From positions 4,092,001 to 4,156,000 of the forward strand of contig JAJKFH010000374.1 of NCBI GenBank assembly GCA_023333565.1: a stretch of 64,000 nt of DNA. The letters run 5' to 3'. Every line of letters begins with the position of its first letter. Positions within the stretch are counted from its first letter, which is position 1. This DNA comes from Puffinus mauretanicus. Its lineage: Eukaryota; Chordata; Aves; Procellariiformes; Procellariidae. The notes beneath the pieces were generated by a model. That model saw nothing but the letters and a program-made list of their open reading frames with translations. It ran no database searches and was not told the DNA's origin. The position numbers were made by a program, and so were the translations under genes. Positions 23,166 through 37,200 of the stretch are shown piece after piece.

Positions 23166-26100
23166 TGGCTTCTGTGGAAGAGTCTGGTAAGAATATAGAT
23201 CAAACTCTGTTGCTTATATTCTTCAGCCCCTGAATAAAGAAGTATCACCTTGTGCCAGTTTTTATCCATTTGTGTTCTTATCCTTCACTGAGTTCAACTA
23301 GATTGATTTGTGGTTTTTCCTCTTGCACTTGAGATTTTTGTTTTGGCAGGCATCTCTGTTCTGACAATTTCTTTCTGACATTTGGCCAAGGAAAGAATGA
23401 CACAAACAAATTAAAATTTATTTCCTTGCTATAGCAAACCCCAGCCACAGATGAGCTCAAGAGCTGTTATCTTTCAACCTACCAGAGCAGGGCTCAGATT
23501 GCTATTCTTCCCCTGGTTAAACCAATATCATTTTCTGTGACAGAGCTGAGAATTTAGAGGCTCAGCAAAAGCAGATATCATGTACGTGATCTGAGAGTTT
23601 TACATCTCCCGTGAGTGAGGGCTGAGCAGCCTGGCTGTATCATGCCACTTCCTGAATGAGCCAGTCAGTCTCGTTCCCTTAAATGCATGAGCCAGCCTGG
23701 GCCACTTTCACAGCACACAGCTACATCTCCACCTAAAAAAGTGGCATTTGGGTCCTCACCAAAAGGAGCAGTGTGGGGTTTTTTGTTTGGTTTTTTTTTG
23801 TACTCCTAGTAGTACTAGGTCATCTGATCATCGCCTTATTCCTTCCTTTGCCTCTTACCTTCAGTTTTTCTCCCTTTTTAACTGAGGTCAAATGCATATG
23901 TGTAGGTGACAGCAATAATTTCATACAGTTTGTCCCATTCCTCTGTTCTGGCTCAACTCCCTTGTGACATTCTGCTGTTCGGCTGATGACAAATGGGGCC
24001 CGGACTGAGATGGAAATGAACTCAGGAGTGAGTTTATGGGACTGCGGGGGACCATCTGTTAATGTAAATGTTTAAGGTAAAATGCACTAAGGCCTGTGCA
24101 CTGACGAGACGTTTCATTTGCATCCTGCTTCTGGAATTCTTTCTGGCTCATGCCTAAGGGCAGCAGAGTTCCAGGGCAGATAGGTGTGCTTTTTCTTCTT
24201 TGTCTTTTTGCTAGTGCAGGTTTTACATTATGGTTAAGATGCCAGACCCTGAAATGTGAAATGTGCTGCTTAGATTCAAAATGTGGGTTTGGTTTAAAAA
24301 TTAACAAGGCCTCTCCTTCCCCCAAATAACTCATAGATTCTGTTACACTTTTTTTTTATTTATAGAAAAAGAGAATTTAAATATCATTATTTTTAGAAGC
24401 AGGAGAGACTTCTCCATTCTTTGCTATTCAGAATTTAAATGTAAGAGAGCTAGTGAGCAAGAAAGAACAATTCGCAAGGAGAAAGTGCAACGGGTTGATA
24501 CCACTTGTCTGTTGCTTTGTGCATGTGTCTCATCTTGAAATCAATAGCATCAACAGAGAAAGATAAGCTAGATTTTTCTGAAGTGTTCTGGTAGTCCCGT
24601 TAGTAACTTAGGCGAAGACAGTTTAAAAAGGTCTGAAGGTGTGTCACTGCATGCCCATTAAGGGATAGTCCATAATTTTAATCCTGACAGCCTCCATTTA
24701 AATCTGTGAAGAAACTTCAGGTATTCCCAAACCTTAAGGGGGACATAAGTCTATTGTGTTATAAGGAATGCAGTTTAAAGTATGACTCTTCTGCATTAGA
24801 AACTGGGAATGCTCATCACTGGGGTTTTTTTGTGCTTGACTCTAAGCTGCTCTTAGAAAAAAATATTGTTGGTATGGATGCGAGTCATGTTACATGGCAT
24901 TTCTGTGTTGGCATTTCGTTAGGAATATGAACTCTGAGAGCAGGGTGGGCCTGAGAATTGGAGTGTGGGACATTCATCTCAACTCTAGTGACTTTACCAA
25001 TTTTGAATTTATGGGACAAACCACAGACAATGTCATAGTTACTAATAAACTGTCTGTTGATTACATAAATCTCCAATCTAGATCTGATAACTCTGGACTG
25101 TTACCAAAATTTTTCTTGTTATCCTCACACAGATAAGTTGTTCATACAGTAAGAAATGTAGATGTTCTATTTGGAGCCACGTAAAATAGGCACAGCTTAA
25201 AGCCATTAAAGAGGATGGTGTCTGGTTCATCTAAACGTAATGTAGACTGGTCTTTACTCCATTCTTGGATTATCCTGGATATGCAACTCTGAATATAGCT
25301 AGATAGCTTGGATGTGGCCGGCACTGATACCAGCAGAGGGGAATTCTTGTCTGTCTTGCAGTCATAGGAGTGGAGAGCAAAGATTCTTACAAAAGAATTA
25401 CTTCTTTTTCCTACCTTGGCAGTTTAAGTCTCTGTGAATAACAAGAATGACATTGGCAGTGAAGGTTGATGAAGAACTTTGTGCTAAGGTCTTGTTAGCT
25501 TAGCATACTTATTCTCTATTAATTCTTTGCGTGGGCACCCTGCACTGAACATGCTTTTGTGTGGGTTAGAAGTGGATTAAGGTTAACTGCCAAAAAGAAC
25601 TCGAGGTATAGAATAAAGGAATTACAGACAGAATGCTGTTAAGTCACATTCTTATTTGTTCTGAAGTAATTTCCCTGTGTTGGCAAGCACTAAGGAAAAG
25701 CTTCTTGTCTTCTCATGGTAAGAGGGGAGAAAATCCAGTTTGGACTGAGCATGCCCTTCTTTTCTCCTTCTCTTTTAACTCCAGTTTGCCGAGCTGGAGA
25801 ATCGCACGTTCACCTCTCATTCTCCAGCAGAAGAAGATTGATGTGCAATTAAGATCTCTAAGGAGATGTATTAAACCCTGCAAAGACTCCAAATTCAGCC
25901 ATGAATCTTCTTGTTATTTTGTTTTTCCTCTCCTTTCTGTCTTGTGTATTACTATCTCCTCATCTCCAGGACCGTGGTGACCCTGGCTTATACTCCAGTG
26001 AAAGGTGGGAGCTGAAGGTATTATGAAAACTAGTCACTGAAATCTGCCTCCAGTCACAAAGCTCTTTGAAACTGGCTTGGTGTCATGCCTTTTTACCTCA

Positions 26101-29100
26101 GTCTTTTCTCCTTTCTCATGCTGTGTTAGGTTAAGATTTGATGAGTCACAGTTGCTGCGATGTGGCTGTATTAAAATGTTATCATAACACTTGAAATTAT
26201 TTCTTTTTAATATTGAAAGAACTTCTGAAGTTTTGGAAATCCTGTTCCATAGCAGCTTCTTCCAAAAAACTGCTAAGAAAGGTGGAGGTTTTTGTAACTT
26301 TTGGCTGACAACAAAGTAGGGGAATTGTTAGAAAATCCTGAGACACCTGTCGTTGTGAGATACCCACATTTATTTTCTGGATACAGGTATTCAGTGTGTG
26401 TGGATTCCAAGTTAATTTATCTCGCTTCTCACTGATCTGCTTTCCTACTCCTGTAACAGAACTCCTTTCCCAAAATGAAGGTATTTCTTTTCTTTACTTG
26501 TATCTTGTTTTTTCTGGTTTTACATATCTTCAAGTGGTTTTTTTTGGTGGTGGTGGTTTTTTTGGGGTTTTTTTTTTTCCTTCTTCAAGCATCCTTCTAC
26601 TTAGTTTGATTTAAACCCTCCTTGTGGCTTTTGGTACAGGCAATATTGAGCATACCTGTGTGCATTAGGATTTCAAAGGGATTCTTTTCACAGAAGATAT
26701 TTCTTTACCTGCGTAGGAGTTACTACTAATCTGAAATGTTAAGCCCATTGCTCCTTTCTTGCTATATGCATGATACTGTTGTTCTTTTGATGGAAGAAGT
26801 TGTTTCTTGCTATTGATCAGACTCATGATCCATGCAGACGCGTTCATCTAGATAGTGAGTGATGTCTGATTCCTCATCATACACTTAGCTTTTGTGAATA
26901 CTTTTTTTTTCATTCGAGGAAATTGTTATGCCTGAAGACACACCATTTTTCAGAGTTATGCTTAAACTGTGATGTAGCTGTTGAATCTCTGATATCGTTA
27001 TTTCCTTTCTCTGTACCTACCAAATTCTGAGACCTCTGCTTTTGTATTGGGTTTGCAGCCATTTTGTCCCTGTCTGTATTATGGATTTGATTCTAATTTA
27101 GTTGAATGAAATGGAAATCTTTCTGTTCAAATCTGTGGATTTGGAAATCAGGCCTTACGTGATGGCAGACTAACTGAGAAATAAGGTACATTTTCATGTC
27201 TTGTTCCTTATTTGCTTGTTATCTGAGGTACAGAAATCCTCCACCGTGTGCAGTTTTTCTGAGAGCAGATCAAAACCAAAAATATCAGTAGATTGCATGT
27301 CCTCTGTTTATAGAGGAGACTCATGATAGCAAATACTGTAGAATTTTCCCTCTACTTTTATAAAAATCTGTGAGAAAGTTCCCTTAACAGAAGGCAGAAG
27401 CCAAACATTGATTACTTGCAGTCCACAAGAACTGCGCAGTATATTTAGCTAGACCAGAACATTACTTTCAGAGTTCTGAACAAGTCGGACTACAAGTAAT
27501 TATTAAGTTCTCCCTGCAATTTCAATTGCATTGAATATTCTTCAGCTCCTTGCAAGAGTGATTGTAAAAAATTGTTGTGTTCTGTTAAATTCCAGTGCTG
27601 CTTTTTGTCTCACCTGTTGGTAAAGTGGCCTATCTCTGTACAATACCTGCACTAGTGTCCTCTACAGTAGGAGTCCCTATAGCTGTAAGATGTTACTTTG
27701 TAGTTCATTCTCTCTGATTGGCGTTTTGTATGCAACCATTTCAAAAGTGAAACAAAAGAAGGGGTTAACCCGAGAGAGCAAGAGGAAGTTTGAAGAGCAG
27801 AAAAAGAAAGATAAGCACCTTGTCTGTCTCCTGTTCTCCAGTCTAAAAGTGGCCTCTATGATTAATTTAGCAGTCTGTGCTTCTTAAAGAAGATGTTACT
27901 CGAGCAGGACTTTGGCTGCTCAGACTAGAGGGAATGCGATGGGTTGGTGCCTAGCAGTGATAACACAAGGTCACAGAGGCGTTAAAATGCCAATAAGAGC
28001 AGGGAGGTTAGTGCCTTCCCTGAGCAGCTGCAGTGAAGAGGAACAGAGATCTGGCAGAAGTTATGTACTGGATTGTGGCTTTATTAGTCCCCGAAGAAGC
28101 TGACCATCTAGATAAGTTGTCCTGGCAACCCTTTGATACTCCTGGTTATAAATGGTTATACTGCCACTTCCTCGAATGCCATCAGCATTGCTGAACTTAC
28201 ACTGTTGAGGAAATTACTTTACCCCTCTGATAGTGCTACTACAATGTGTTTAGAGATTGCAAAGGCCCATATTGCAAGACACGTCAGTGGGGATGTGAGG
28301 CTATGCAGCAGGTGTGAAAAGTTATGTTGTAGGCACATTTCTGCATGTAATTGATTTTCTAAGTCTCTCCTGAGGGAATGTGAAAGGTTGAGTATCCAAG
28401 TATACCAGGAGGTATCTTTGAGTGCTGTCACGTGAGCTCTTGAATGGACATAACAGATTCTAAAGAACAGACACTTAAGGGAAATAGTGGAAATATTTGA
28501 AACTGGATTGAGACTGCTGCATAGATTCATCCTGTTGCGGAGAGGTTAATGGACCTGGTTTATGCTTTTCACTAGCTCACACTTCTTTGGAAAGATGTGC
28601 TGGCATAAGCTATTGGAAATAAACTGACATTGGTAGAATTGTGCCAACATATGAGATAAGTGAATTGAGCTCATAGGATAGCGAAGCATAAATCTGAAGA
28701 ACGCAGACACACTCAGCAGCTATGATATTCAGAGCACAGACTCCACCCTGTAGAGTGCTGAGCAATTGCAAGTCCTATCAGATGATGGAAGTCAACACCT
28801 ATAGTCTATAATGCAAAATTTTTAAAGCAAATGGGAGTGGTTAGGGTAGAAATTAGATTCTCCCCCCTCCCCCCCCAGTGCTGAAATCCCAGCAGGGCCA
28901 AATACTTGGTTTTCTTTTGTTTGTTTTCCCAAAAATAAGGTCTTTGAAGCCAGTGGCAGACTGGCGTGAAGAACAGCGTGTTGTGATGGTGAATGTGGCT
29001 GTTTTGCTATTTATGAAAGCAGAGCTACTGTTGTTTAAAGCCAACAAACTGGGTGAGTCCAAGACAAGAACCCAAGGCAGGCGGTAGAGTTAACTTGGTC

Positions 29101-31104
29101 TTGGGTCTTTGTGTTCTCCCTTTCTGAGTATTTTGCTGTTTCAGGAGGGAGGAAGAGAGTATTTTGTTCTTTGTCATGCCTTATGTAAAGGAAGCAATGA
29201 TATACTTAGGAACACAGAGAGTCCTGACTGAACAGTGATCTTGAACAAGTACCTAACTTTTCTAATATGAGCAATATTGATGCCCTCATGTGAATATTGT
29301 CACTAAAGTTAAACCTCATGTATCCAAGAGTTGGAAGCATAAATAATTCTATTTTAACAGTTATATTATATATGAAAAGCCATCACACTTTTTTGTCTGG
29401 TTAAGATATCTTTGGTAGCCTGGGATGTTTTATTTGGTGCAATTTCTTTTGCTTCAGAAAAGTAGTATGAATTAAACTATAACTGCCCTGATGGAACAAA
29501 GCTAATAGCCATTTAAATTAAACTACAGCCTCCAGTAGATTATCACCTCACTCTCTTTGCTCTAAAATAGAGCCATTTTATCCCCTAGGTTACATAGTCT
29601 TTCCTTGTCGGTCATGGGAATTTAAATGTGATGCATTATCCACAGGAGGGCTCCCTTATTGTTCCCTGAAGGTAACAGAAACGTATTGGGAGTTTCAAGG
29701 GGAAATTTCAGTTTCAAAATGCAAATGCAAGCAATACAAAATTCAAAGAAAGTCTTTTTCCTAGTTCACACCAAAATCTGGCTTCATGAGAAATTTTATG
29801 CAGACCAGCCTTAATGTACTTTCTGTTTTGCCTCTGAAGCTAAAATCAAGGTTGAGAATAATGTCCCTGCATTATATTTGTACGTTTCCAAGTAACTTCT
29901 AAAGTGGTTTTGTTTTCCCTGAGATGTTAGTGTTAAGTCTGTGGAGAACTACAAAAGCAGCTCACATCAGGGTGGATGAAAAGAAGATAAATACAAACAC
30001 CATGTTGCAAATGAGGTGTTTACAGAATATGATGAATTCTCAGATGCTTCTCCAATTGTTTTATATTTATCGTATCTTTTTTAATGGAGGGTGTTGGGAA
30101 AGGAATTGGACTGAGACACCCAGTAACAAACATCCTATAATAATCCCTGAAACAAATCCTTTGTGAACCAATGGCAACGTCAGTTTTCCTCTTTTTCCTG
30201 CTCTGGCCTTGCACCCTTAGAATGGAAGAGAGGTCATTTCTTTCAGTCTTTACAGACCATGGACAGTCTGCTAACGTTCCTGTGATGGGGAGCTATTTAT
30301 GATGTGTTTGGGGAGAGAGATGTGAACATGTGTGCTATCAGAAGCTGCAGCTTGCCAACTTGTTTTAGTTGTTGGGCAAAATCATATCTGGTGACAGAGC
30401 AGTGTAAGAACTTAAGTCGAGGTCTCCTGAATCTTCTGTTTTCTTTTTCCATGTCTAAATTTTGGAGCTAAAGAATTAGTATTGATTAACATGATAATTT
30501 CTTCCCTTGATGATGTGCAGCTCGGGTTCATGTCCATCAGTTGTTCTGTCTTACCGTGTTTCTAGCTAGTTCCAGATTGCCCACTCTGAGGAAATGTGCC
30601 CCTTTCAGGCTGATGTTCACAGCATAAGCAATTATTTTGCATAATATCCCACTTATTCTGCATGAGAACATTATATGAAGAAAATGTCAAGTGCCCTGGT
30701 GAACGCTGAGCTTATCTGATATCTTTTAGCTGATTCCATTGGACAAGAAAATCTCAAGAGATAATTCTCAGGAGATAACTCAGGAGGAAAGTCTTGCAAA
30801 CTCAGTTAGGAGAACAGGATTAGATTACAACTGTTTGTTTGAGAAATAACTAGCTATTATCTGATAATGTTAAATGACACTATGAAGAGATGTCAAGCTA
30901 TCTGAGAATAATTGGAAATTGCCAGTGGCTATCTCCAGCTTAGATGGTTTTGTTGTATTTTCTCTCAGTGTTAGACTGACTTTTCTTGTGCTGCTATGTG
31001 GAGAAGAACTTGGGAGAATATTTAGAAGTGGGAACTACAAAGTTGGGTTTGTGGCTACTGTGATGAGGGCTGAGAGATAGTATGAGATAATGGTCAAACT
31101 ATGG
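23166..31104. other. noncoding DNA, largely featureless
   Basis: No gene is supported. A T/G simple tract lies at 26537-26580 and a C-run (CCCCCCTCCCCCCC-like) near 28862-28877. A very faint MIR-like trace near 29240-29300 is not strong enough to call. Confidence 0.5.
26537..26580. repeat. T-rich tract with GGT repeats
   Basis: T-runs flank a (GGT)4-like core and a GGGG run. This is low-complexity sequence. Confidence 0.75.
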
Positions 31105-31285
31105 GTGTTTAGTGGTCAGAATTCCTGGACTGAATTCCTAGTTCTGATCTCATATTCCTCTAGGAAGGTCAGCTTGCTGCAGGTGTGAAAGTAAAGGCTA
31201 ATGCTTGTATTCTTCATAGAGTGTTTACAAAGTTTATTTAGCATTGACAAAGTTTTCGAGATCTGTGGATTGGAAATGGCATGTG
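31105..31285 (+). mobile_element. MIR-like (CORE-SINE) relic, weak
   Basis: GTTTAGTGGTCAGAATTCC, CTGGACTGAATTCC and TAGTTCTGATCTC resemble the tRNA-derived head of MIR ('GGTCTAGTGGTTAGAGCAC...GGACTGGGATTC...'). AGGAAGGTCAGCTT follows where 'GACCTTGGGCAAGTCA' is expected. GTTTACAAAGTTTATT and TTCGAGATCTGTGGAT resemble its 3' part. Heavy decay makes the call tentative. Confidence 0.42.
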
Positions 31286-34200
31286 AATAGGCAGTATTAT
31301 GGTTAAGCATCAAGGTCTGTGCTTTGGGATTGTGCTTCAGGTACATTGTAGATCTTAAAATAAAATGTGGCCCTCTGAAGATCAGTCTTCTATATAATGG
31401 TCCTTTCATACTGCTTCTCAGCTGTTTGGCTAGTTTATGAGGGTGGGGATCCTTTGTCTCTGTGTTGTAGACATTTTAGGGTCATCTAAGCAAGTTCTGA
31501 CCATATTTAACATAATGACAAAAATTATAGATGAGAGGACTGTATACAGATATTCTATATGATTAGTTTCAAACTAGATTTCAAGGTCTTAAAACTAATA
31601 TTGAAGTTTAAAGGTGGTTCAGAATAAACAATACATTTGCCTAATTCCTCTTCTTTCTTGAACACAAATTGAGTTTTTTTTGTTATGCCATGCTCTTCAG
31701 GAACATCTTTAGCAAATGTTTCTTAGTGAATCTGTTCTCTTTCTTGTCTTTTCTGCATTTCATTGAGCCTATCCAAATTTGCATTATCTATGCAATATGC
31801 CGTTTGAAATGTGCATCTTTTCAACACTGGAATATTCCTCTAATAAATACCATTTGCTAGAACATCTGCAAATGCAAAAAGGCTGCAAAAATAACCAAAT
31901 CACATGGGATACCTATGAAAACTACAGGAATTGCATGATACAGTGGTAAAAACATAACTCTTATCTACAGCTCTTACTAGTACTGGTTTTGTGCAGCTAT
32001 ACTGATGATGAGTGATAACCTTGAAATTTCTTTTCATCCTATTGGTAGAGAAGAGAAAAGCAGGGTTAAAATTTCTGTCTGTAGTATTATATTCTAATGT
32101 GAATTAAGCACCTTTTCTTATGCCTATGTTGGATTTTCTTCTGGAAAATGCCCATGCGAACACCCATGTAGTTCCTGCCAACAGATGTAGTAAGAGCTTG
32201 AACACAGGCCGAGCTGTTATTTCGACCTTCCAGAGATGTGTTCATACACCATTGCCGTGTGTGTTCTTTCTCTTATGCCAGTGGAAGTCGGTATGTTGAG
32301 TATATGTTGAGTCATAGATTTCTACGGGAAGTCTACTGTGTAGGTGGGGGCCCAACATATCCCACGGACCGTCTCTTCTTCGAAGTGATGCAAAGTTTCA
32401 GAATTTGAGAAAATAAGGCACTGCATTGTGTTCTTCTCTATTGCTGCTTCTCTTCAGATTTAGGCTTGTGCACATACCATTCATTCTTTCAAGCATTTCT
32501 GTGCATCCACAAGCCGTATTTCTTTGTTCATGAGTAAACACTGAGATCTCACAAGGTGACTTTAAGGGCCGAGTTTTGTCAGAGACGTGGAATAAAGTGT
32601 CAACGCTGGTGAAACTGGAAGGAACAGTAGTAAGATCTTCCCATTGAGGACATTGTCTTTACAGTTCTTAGTGGCATCATTTTTAAGGTCATTTGGAGAT
32701 GTGCGCTGCAGTTCATGTCGAAGCAGTACACACCACCCTCAGTTCTCTGCTGCAGTTGTTCTATAAGGGCACATCTATAAAATGGCCCTGTATTTTTTAC
32801 CCACACCCATTTCACAGAATTTAGGAGTAATTAAGAAAAGTGCTTTCCTAGAGGCAGATCATAATGTGTCATATCCCTAGAGGACCAGTTAAACTCCTGA
32901 GTGTGCCCAGTTGTCAATTATTTGTGTGCAGTGGCCTCTTGCAGATGAGTGACGCTGCATTCATCTCAGCTACTTTATTTATCATGTTGCTGTTTGTCTT
33001 TGCCTTGTGTGAATCTTTTTCTCTTCCCAGCTGCTCTCAGGTGTGTTGGCTTCCATTATTTATCCTTGTACCTGTTGCTCTGGTGAGTCTGCAGCTTGCT
33101 GATCTGCAGCTAACATGGGCTTTTGCTTCAGTTGAAGTGTACTGGAGTGTGAAAGAGAGAGGCCGCAGGAGGGCAATTCGGGCTTCCTGCAGGCCCCGTG
33201 GAGACCAACTGTCGGCGCTTCCAGAGGACTTGTTAGCATGTGTATGTGTCGGCACAGCAGCTACCAACCCTCTTCAGTGGAGTTCTGTGGAGGAAAGGCT
33301 GCGCAATGCCAAAGGGTACTCCTCCTTACTCTCTTGGCATCACTACAACAGCGCAATGCCCAGCTGTGCTTTCTTCTCGTCTGAGAAATCTGGAAGTGCT
33401 TATAAAACTGAAGGTATCTTTTGAGTCCAGTTTGATGTGATAGTGTTTTGGTAGTGTATCAGCATAGTTCTTCAAGAGTTTATCTATCACAATCCTAATG
33501 TACTTTCAGCATATTGCAATAAGAATTGTCAAAGGTGACCGAATTGCCTTAATTGTAAGAGATTTGAGGGGATTAAATGACAAGTCCTTAGATTACAGGA
33601 TTTCTCTTGATTTTTTTATTAAGCTTTTTTTATTATTGGGTACCTACTTTTAGTGCAGCTACAGGATTTAGCTGTATTGTTTTATGTTGTGATCATCTCA
33701 TGAATGATAGCAAATTCAGTAGAATCTCTTCTTGGCTGGAAACATAACAGTGAACACCTCAAGGTGAATGAGATATTTGTACTGAGTGTCTCTGATTAGA
33801 AAGACCCTCTTTCTGCAAGCTCTACCCCCGGTTGCATATCCCATACAGCTTGCATTGCTCCCCACAGTTGGCAGCTGCTGGTGTGGGTAAGTGATTTTTC
33901 TGCAATGCAGAGTTATAGCAAAGAATGTCTCAGTACTTTTCTGTTGTACAGACACCCACCTTTTTCCTCTGCTCTTTATAGTTGGCTCTGCAGTTTTTCC
34001 CTCCTCCTGTGATGGCAGAGGGCTGACAATCCCAAAAGGCCAAAGAGGTGTGTAGGGACTGGAGGCAAGGAAAAACCTTTTGCTGAAGAGCAGGGCACTA
34101 GTGAAGCCCCAGAAATCTAGAGGTCTTCACTGGTGTTCACTTTCCATGGTTGTCTGTTAGCCCTCAGAGGATGTATATTTACACTGCTTAGATACTGAAA

Positions 34201-37200
34201 CACCTTAGTTAACACTATTTCCTGTAACTTCTGTTCTATAAGTAGTTCCTTAAGGCATTGAGGGATTTTTTTTAAAAAGTCATAAAGATAAATATGCATG
34301 AATAAACAGATACTTGAGTGCTGCACAGCGTTCATTCCAGTCATAAAATTTGTGGACATGTCCCATAAACACAGGGTCTGACATTTTCTACAGGTGCGTA
34401 CAACTTCATGGCCTTAGTCTACGCAGCCAGGGATTTCATGCATTGAAACGGGCAGAAAAAAGTGAGCGGGGCACAGTGTGAGAAATGGATAGGGGAAATT
34501 ATGAAATGATGATGCAATCTGGTGACATCTGATAGAAAACACTGTCTGGCTGTATTTGAGGAATTGGAATTTCTTGCTATCAACTGACAACACTGTCAGA
34601 AATCGTACAGGCGTCATAAGAAGTTCCCCATTCTCCTAAGGATTTAGTAAGGTTATTGTAAAGAATTGATTACCAATCCCCAAGCTGGGATTTGGCTCCA
34701 GTAGGTTCAAGGATGAGAAGGTGCTTGCATCTCTAGGCAGCGTGTGCATACCAGAGCCTCAAAATTCATTAGCCAGTTGGATTTCTGAGGCCTTTGCCTC
34801 ATGTCCACTATCTTATGGGATAAAGGCTGCCCAGACTTGCTTTTTTAGGGGGGTGAGCTATTTTATATATTCAGAGAAACACTTGGTGAGAATTTAGTAT
34901 CTAAGATTTGCCTGTTGATTAGAGTGTAGATATGTGTATTAGCAACGTCTTTGAATGGAGGCTTTATTCTGACTTACTAGAAAGAGAGGACTAAGCTCCT
35001 GTGTGTGTATTGAACTTCCCAAACACTCTGAAAATACAGTTGTCCATGGAGATATGGTTTGCGCCTGTTTCTGTGGGATGATTTAGATGCTGTATGTTGA
35101 TGCTATGATACACTTACCTTACCTGAGCTTGCCATGTAGTTGTTATGCCTTGACAGGGTGGGGGAGTGACCCTCTCTCAAACTTGGCAGGATGGGAGGCC
35201 TCCTCCAGGAGCCTCGTGGGTGGAATATAGCTGTGAAGGGCAGTTTCTCGGTTAGACTTCCTTGCTGTTGTGCATGCTTTTTGCTCCCTCCTTCTGAAGT
35301 ACTAAAGACTGATGAGAGCCAAATGTTTGAAAAAAAGAATAAGAAGTCTGTAAGGAAGTATGCAGATGGATAGTACGCAGATATCCAGCATCAGAAACCC
35401 AAATCTCTTGGATTTGTGTTAGACATTGTGGGGTGGCTGTATTTATTTTTCTTCTTTTCTTTTTTTTCCAGTGAGATAATTGTGCCCGATGATGGAGTTT
35501 GCTCACTCTGTTTTTTGATCCTTAGTGCAGCTGCTCCTCTATTTTCTACATGGCTGGGCTTTACTGCAGACCTGTCGAGCCATAGCTCACTTTGATTGAT
35601 TTTTCTTTTCTTTTTTAAGAAAAGAGATTGCCATAAGCCAGCATTATGGCAATGCAGCCCAAATACATAATTATTAGGGCAGGGAGACCCCTTGGGCAAC
35701 CCAGGCTGCCTCCATTTGGCATAGCTGGATTGTCTTAGCTTTGCTTCTTGAATGTTTCGCACAAGAGATCCAAGTGTTTCCCTTTTGTGATGAGTTTGTA
35801 TGATCCGTGTTGTTTGTTTACTTATTGGGGCTTTTGGCTTTTGTTTTTATTTTGTTTTTATTTTATTTGTTTTGTTTTGGGGTTTTCTCTAAGTGGAAGG
35901 AAATGAGCAAACCAAAGAACTAATTTAAAGAAAATAGTCTTGTTGACTTCAATGTGCTTGTGACAAGGTGGGGGCACTTCATCTCTGAGATCAGAAAGTG
36001 TAACTGGTGAGTACTATCTAGGAGTATTTATGGTTGCCATGTAAGTTTTATGAACCATATTGTGACCCTCAGCTCAGCCCTAAGGTCTAATCTTGGGTGA
36101 AGCAGCCCAAAACTCAACAGAAATGCTGTATCTCCATTCTCCTTACCTCTCTTCTTGTAGCAGGGCACTATAGGTTAGTGCACTGTACAGTGTACACGTA
36201 AAGGGTTGGAAGGAAGGACGAGAGCGATTATAAGTGTGTGCTTGTTGAAATAGGGAACGTGTACTTGAATAATGGTAATAAAATAGCTGTACCAGGATAA
36301 CACCCTGAGTTGGATGTTCTTTTACTACAGAGTGAGTATGTCACCTTAAAGTTTAACTGGTGAAGGATTTGGATGCTGTATCACACTATATCGTGTTAGG
36401 TGAGTTGCTTTAATTAACTGTTTGCACACTCCTCATTGCAAAGGCAGGTTAACACTTAGCTTAAATCTCTTTTATGGTATCCTGTTCAATTGCAGTAATG
36501 TGATAGTACACCTAAGAATAGTCTGCTGTAACCATGTCACATAGATCGTTGTTGTTGTATACTTGTTGTCAAATAAAAACATAAAGTTGGAAAGGCTGAG
36601 AGCATTTATCGATTTCTCAGTTGAGGCATAAAAGAAGTAGGCAACCTTTCTAAGCTCAGTGGCTTAGATCTAGGGAAGAAGAGGGAGGAAAAAAGGGATA
36701 TCTTTGACATAGATGACACAGGGACAGCGGTTATGTTTCTGACATAACCCGATAGGCCTGAATGTTGAGAATGCTATGTCTGCTGGGATGAAAGGAGAGA
36801 TGTAAATGCGGGAAGAACGGGGTGGTGCTTGAAATATTTGCTGGCATATTTTAATGGAGTATGTCTCATAGATATGTATCCTTTTAAATGTTTCCCAAGC
36901 AGATGGATGAGGCTGCGGACAACCTATAGGCAGTGCCTCTGAGGGATATTAGGACTGTTTGTTGCGAGGGGATACAGCTCCAAAGTCTAACAATATTAAC
37001 TTTAAATATAGGCATAATTCACTCTTTCACAGCTGCTTATTTTGGTGGGAACATGTGGCAAGTTTGAAATAGAAGTATGTGAGACTTTTGCACTGAATTA
37101 GAGTTGAATGTCATCAATTTCCTTTACAGATTTAATCCTCTGTTGGTGGTGGTGCTTTAAAAAGATCTTTTAGAGTGGATGCAAAGATTTCTCCGAGGCA

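Noticed and set aside
28860..28880. C-run (G-run on the minus strand) as a G-quadruplex
   Set aside because: Only two long G-runs are present; four separate runs cannot be drawn cleanly.
29235..29305. Faint MIR-like trace
   Set aside because: Only the 'GATCTTGAACAAGTACCTAAC' words fit; the rest cannot be followed.
32864..33424. 186-codon plus-strand open frame, the longest outside the CR1
   Set aside because: The translation is Cys-, Leu- and Ser-rich with no recognisable domain, the start context is unremarkable, and one such frame is expected in 64 kb of T-rich noncoding DNA.
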